Source: Bremia lactucae (Eukaryota; Oomycota; Peronosporomycetes; Peronosporales; Peronosporaceae). From it: 39,247 nt of DNA. The stretch is from NCBI RefSeq assembly GCF_004359215.1, contig NC_090612.1:2988559-3027805 (forward strand), given 5' to 3'. A program made the translations under genes and the position numbers. Below the pieces are notes generated by a model. It worked only from the letters and a program-made list of their open reading frames with translations. It had not been told where the DNA came from and ran no database searches. Shown piece by piece: positions 38,339-39,247 of the stretch (position 1 is its first letter; every line of letters begins with the position of its first letter).

Positions 38339-38601
38339 AATCGGAGCTGGTTTATCTATAAAAGCCTTTTTATTACCAAGGGTTACGAATGACGAGCGCA
38401 ATCAGCAACATTACGTATGATGGAATATTGCGCCGCGTTGTACTAAGAAAAACTATTTGTATGTCGCATTTTATCCTTTGATCAGGCCAATCAGGTCTTT
38501 TCCAGGCGATGCCGGTGGCATAAGTTATCCTTCAAGCGGCAGACGACTCACTGCGTTTTTATAGCAGGTGTACTGCGCTGTGTGACATTTGACAACAATT
38601 A

Positions 38602-38767
38602 ATATGACTAAATTCAACGAGCTTTGCTTTGAAAAGATTTAGAAGCTTTGCCTGAAGAGGTGCTTTTTAGTGTGGCATTGTCTAACCATTTCGATAGTGC
38701 TCATTCCTTAATGGTAAGTATAAACTTCAACTCAAAAGACGAACTTTCGCTACTTATCCATTTTTAG
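38602..38767 (+). pseudogene. Possible 5' end of an F-box-like gene, broken
   Basis: MTKFNELCFEKI ends at a TAG, but a shifted frame reads LEALPEEVLFSVALSNHF, then DSAHSLM, followed by a consensus donor GTAAGT at 38713 and a TTTTTAG acceptor near 38767. LPEEVLFSV is F-box-like. Beyond that there is no coding continuation before the LTR at 38842. It may be a truncated gene or a chance combination. GCTCATTCC near 38699 also resembles the oomycete initiator consensus. The flank 38402-38601 shows nothing else. Confidence 0.28.
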
Positions 38768-38841
38768 TGATTAGTAGCTCATTAAGCTCTACGAGCTGAG
38801 TTGTTGAACCTATTTGTTCTATAGAACTTAGTGACTCTCTG

Positions 38842-39247
38842 TGTAACGGGGTGCATCGTTCCATGAAATTAGCACTTAAAGGTTGTTAATTAATGTATAT
38901 TATCTAAAAGGTAGATAATATTTGGAGAATATTACTTTACATGGTAACATTTTATAAAAGCTTATCCATTAGTGTAACGGGGTGTATCGTTACATGAAAT
39001 TAACAAAGAAAGATTGTTAATTAATATTATCCAAAAGGTAGATAATATTTGGAGGAAATTACTTTAAATAGTAATTTCCTGAATTCTTATCCATAAATAG
39101 GTATAGACCATTATGTCTATTTATTCCGCAGACTAATCAGCTGTAGAAGTAATCAAAGAGAGTTACGAGATAAGATAGATAAGAATTCATTTACATGTTT
39201 AGTATTAGTTTATAGTTAAGACAACATTTACAAAGATAGATTAACAA
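38842..39247 (+). repeat. Type A LTR with duplicated 5' end, running off the window
   Basis: TGTAACGGGGTG starts at 38842 and again at 38973. The first 131 bases are followed by a second copy of the same region and then by the continuation seen at 20150-20340 in reverse, up to the window end. The two 5' copies differ at roughly one base in six, so they are not a very recent tandem duplication. They are better explained as a truncated LTR next to a second one. The start TGTAAC fits the end seen at 20459. Confidence 0.72.

Noticed and set aside
38339..38401. Upstream extension of the kinase to 38401
   Set aside because: The first codon there is TTG. The first ATG in frame is at 38338.
1..39247. 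CRISPR arrays, phage, bacterial operons, tRNA or rRNA genes
   Set aside because: No spaced identical repeats, no Shine-Dalgarno-led gene clusters and no recognisable tRNA or rRNA sequences were seen. The content is eukaryotic.

Overview
The window looks like part of an oomycete nuclear genome, most likely a downy mildew or another Peronosporales species. The reasons are GT-AG introns of about 75 bases, chromodomain-bearing Ty3/gypsy elements, a WW plus CELF-type RRM protein, a PH-kinase-EF-hand protein, a DOT1-like methyltransferase and a large NTE/patatin protein. Species cannot be fixed from the sequence. There are no bacterial operons, CRISPR arrays, rRNA genes or tRNA genes that I could recognise. 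Four runs of N (4111-4210, 8190-8289, 8889-9006, 18792-19454) show that this is a scaffold, and three of them lie inside or between retrotransposon copies.

Bases 1 to about 21.2 kb are a graveyard of nested Ty3/gypsy elements in both orientations. A minus-strand copy (LTR, gag, protease, RT, RNase H) fills 1-4110. A plus-strand copy of the same family (RT end, RNase H, integrase, chromodomain) fills 4211-8189, and its integrase is split by a 1.1-kb insertion at 6216-7353. Plus-strand remnants follow at 8290-8888, 9007-9224, 9800-12260 and 12955-14480, each with internal deletions, stops and frameshifts. A second minus-strand LTR-gag-protease copy occupies about 17060-20459. Two unrelated LTR types recur: type A, with TGTAACGGGG ends, and type B, with a GGATGACG/CGTCATCC palindrome. 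None of the copies looks autonomous.

A transition zone runs from about 21.9 to 28.4 kb. It holds one apparently intact five-exon gene (WW-RRM, minus strand, 21888-22939), a decayed DENN-WD40 gene (24002-26090), a 16-bp tandem repeat, more gag, RT and LTR scraps, and a broken gene at 27690-28063.

From 29 to 38.4 kb there is a compact island of five intact genes with short spacers: a putative ribosome-assembly protein (Rsa3 domain, +), a DOT1-like methyltransferase (-), a small F-box protein (+), an NTE/patatin phospholipase with three CNB-like domains (+), and a PH-kinase-EF-hand protein (-). They are arranged as convergent and divergent pairs and share no evident pathway. The island ends at a gene fragment and a type A LTR that runs off the window. 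This alternation of tight gene island and repeat-rich blocks is typical of plant-pathogenic oomycetes.

I did not find a convincing new biological system. The most useful leads are the chimeric 1.1-kb insertion with its AT-rich secreted ORF and GC-rich patch, the 663-N gap whose flanks nearly abut by homology, the two LTR types joined to one gag body, the DENN-WD40 pseudogene, and the likely ligand-blind CNB domains of the NTE protein.
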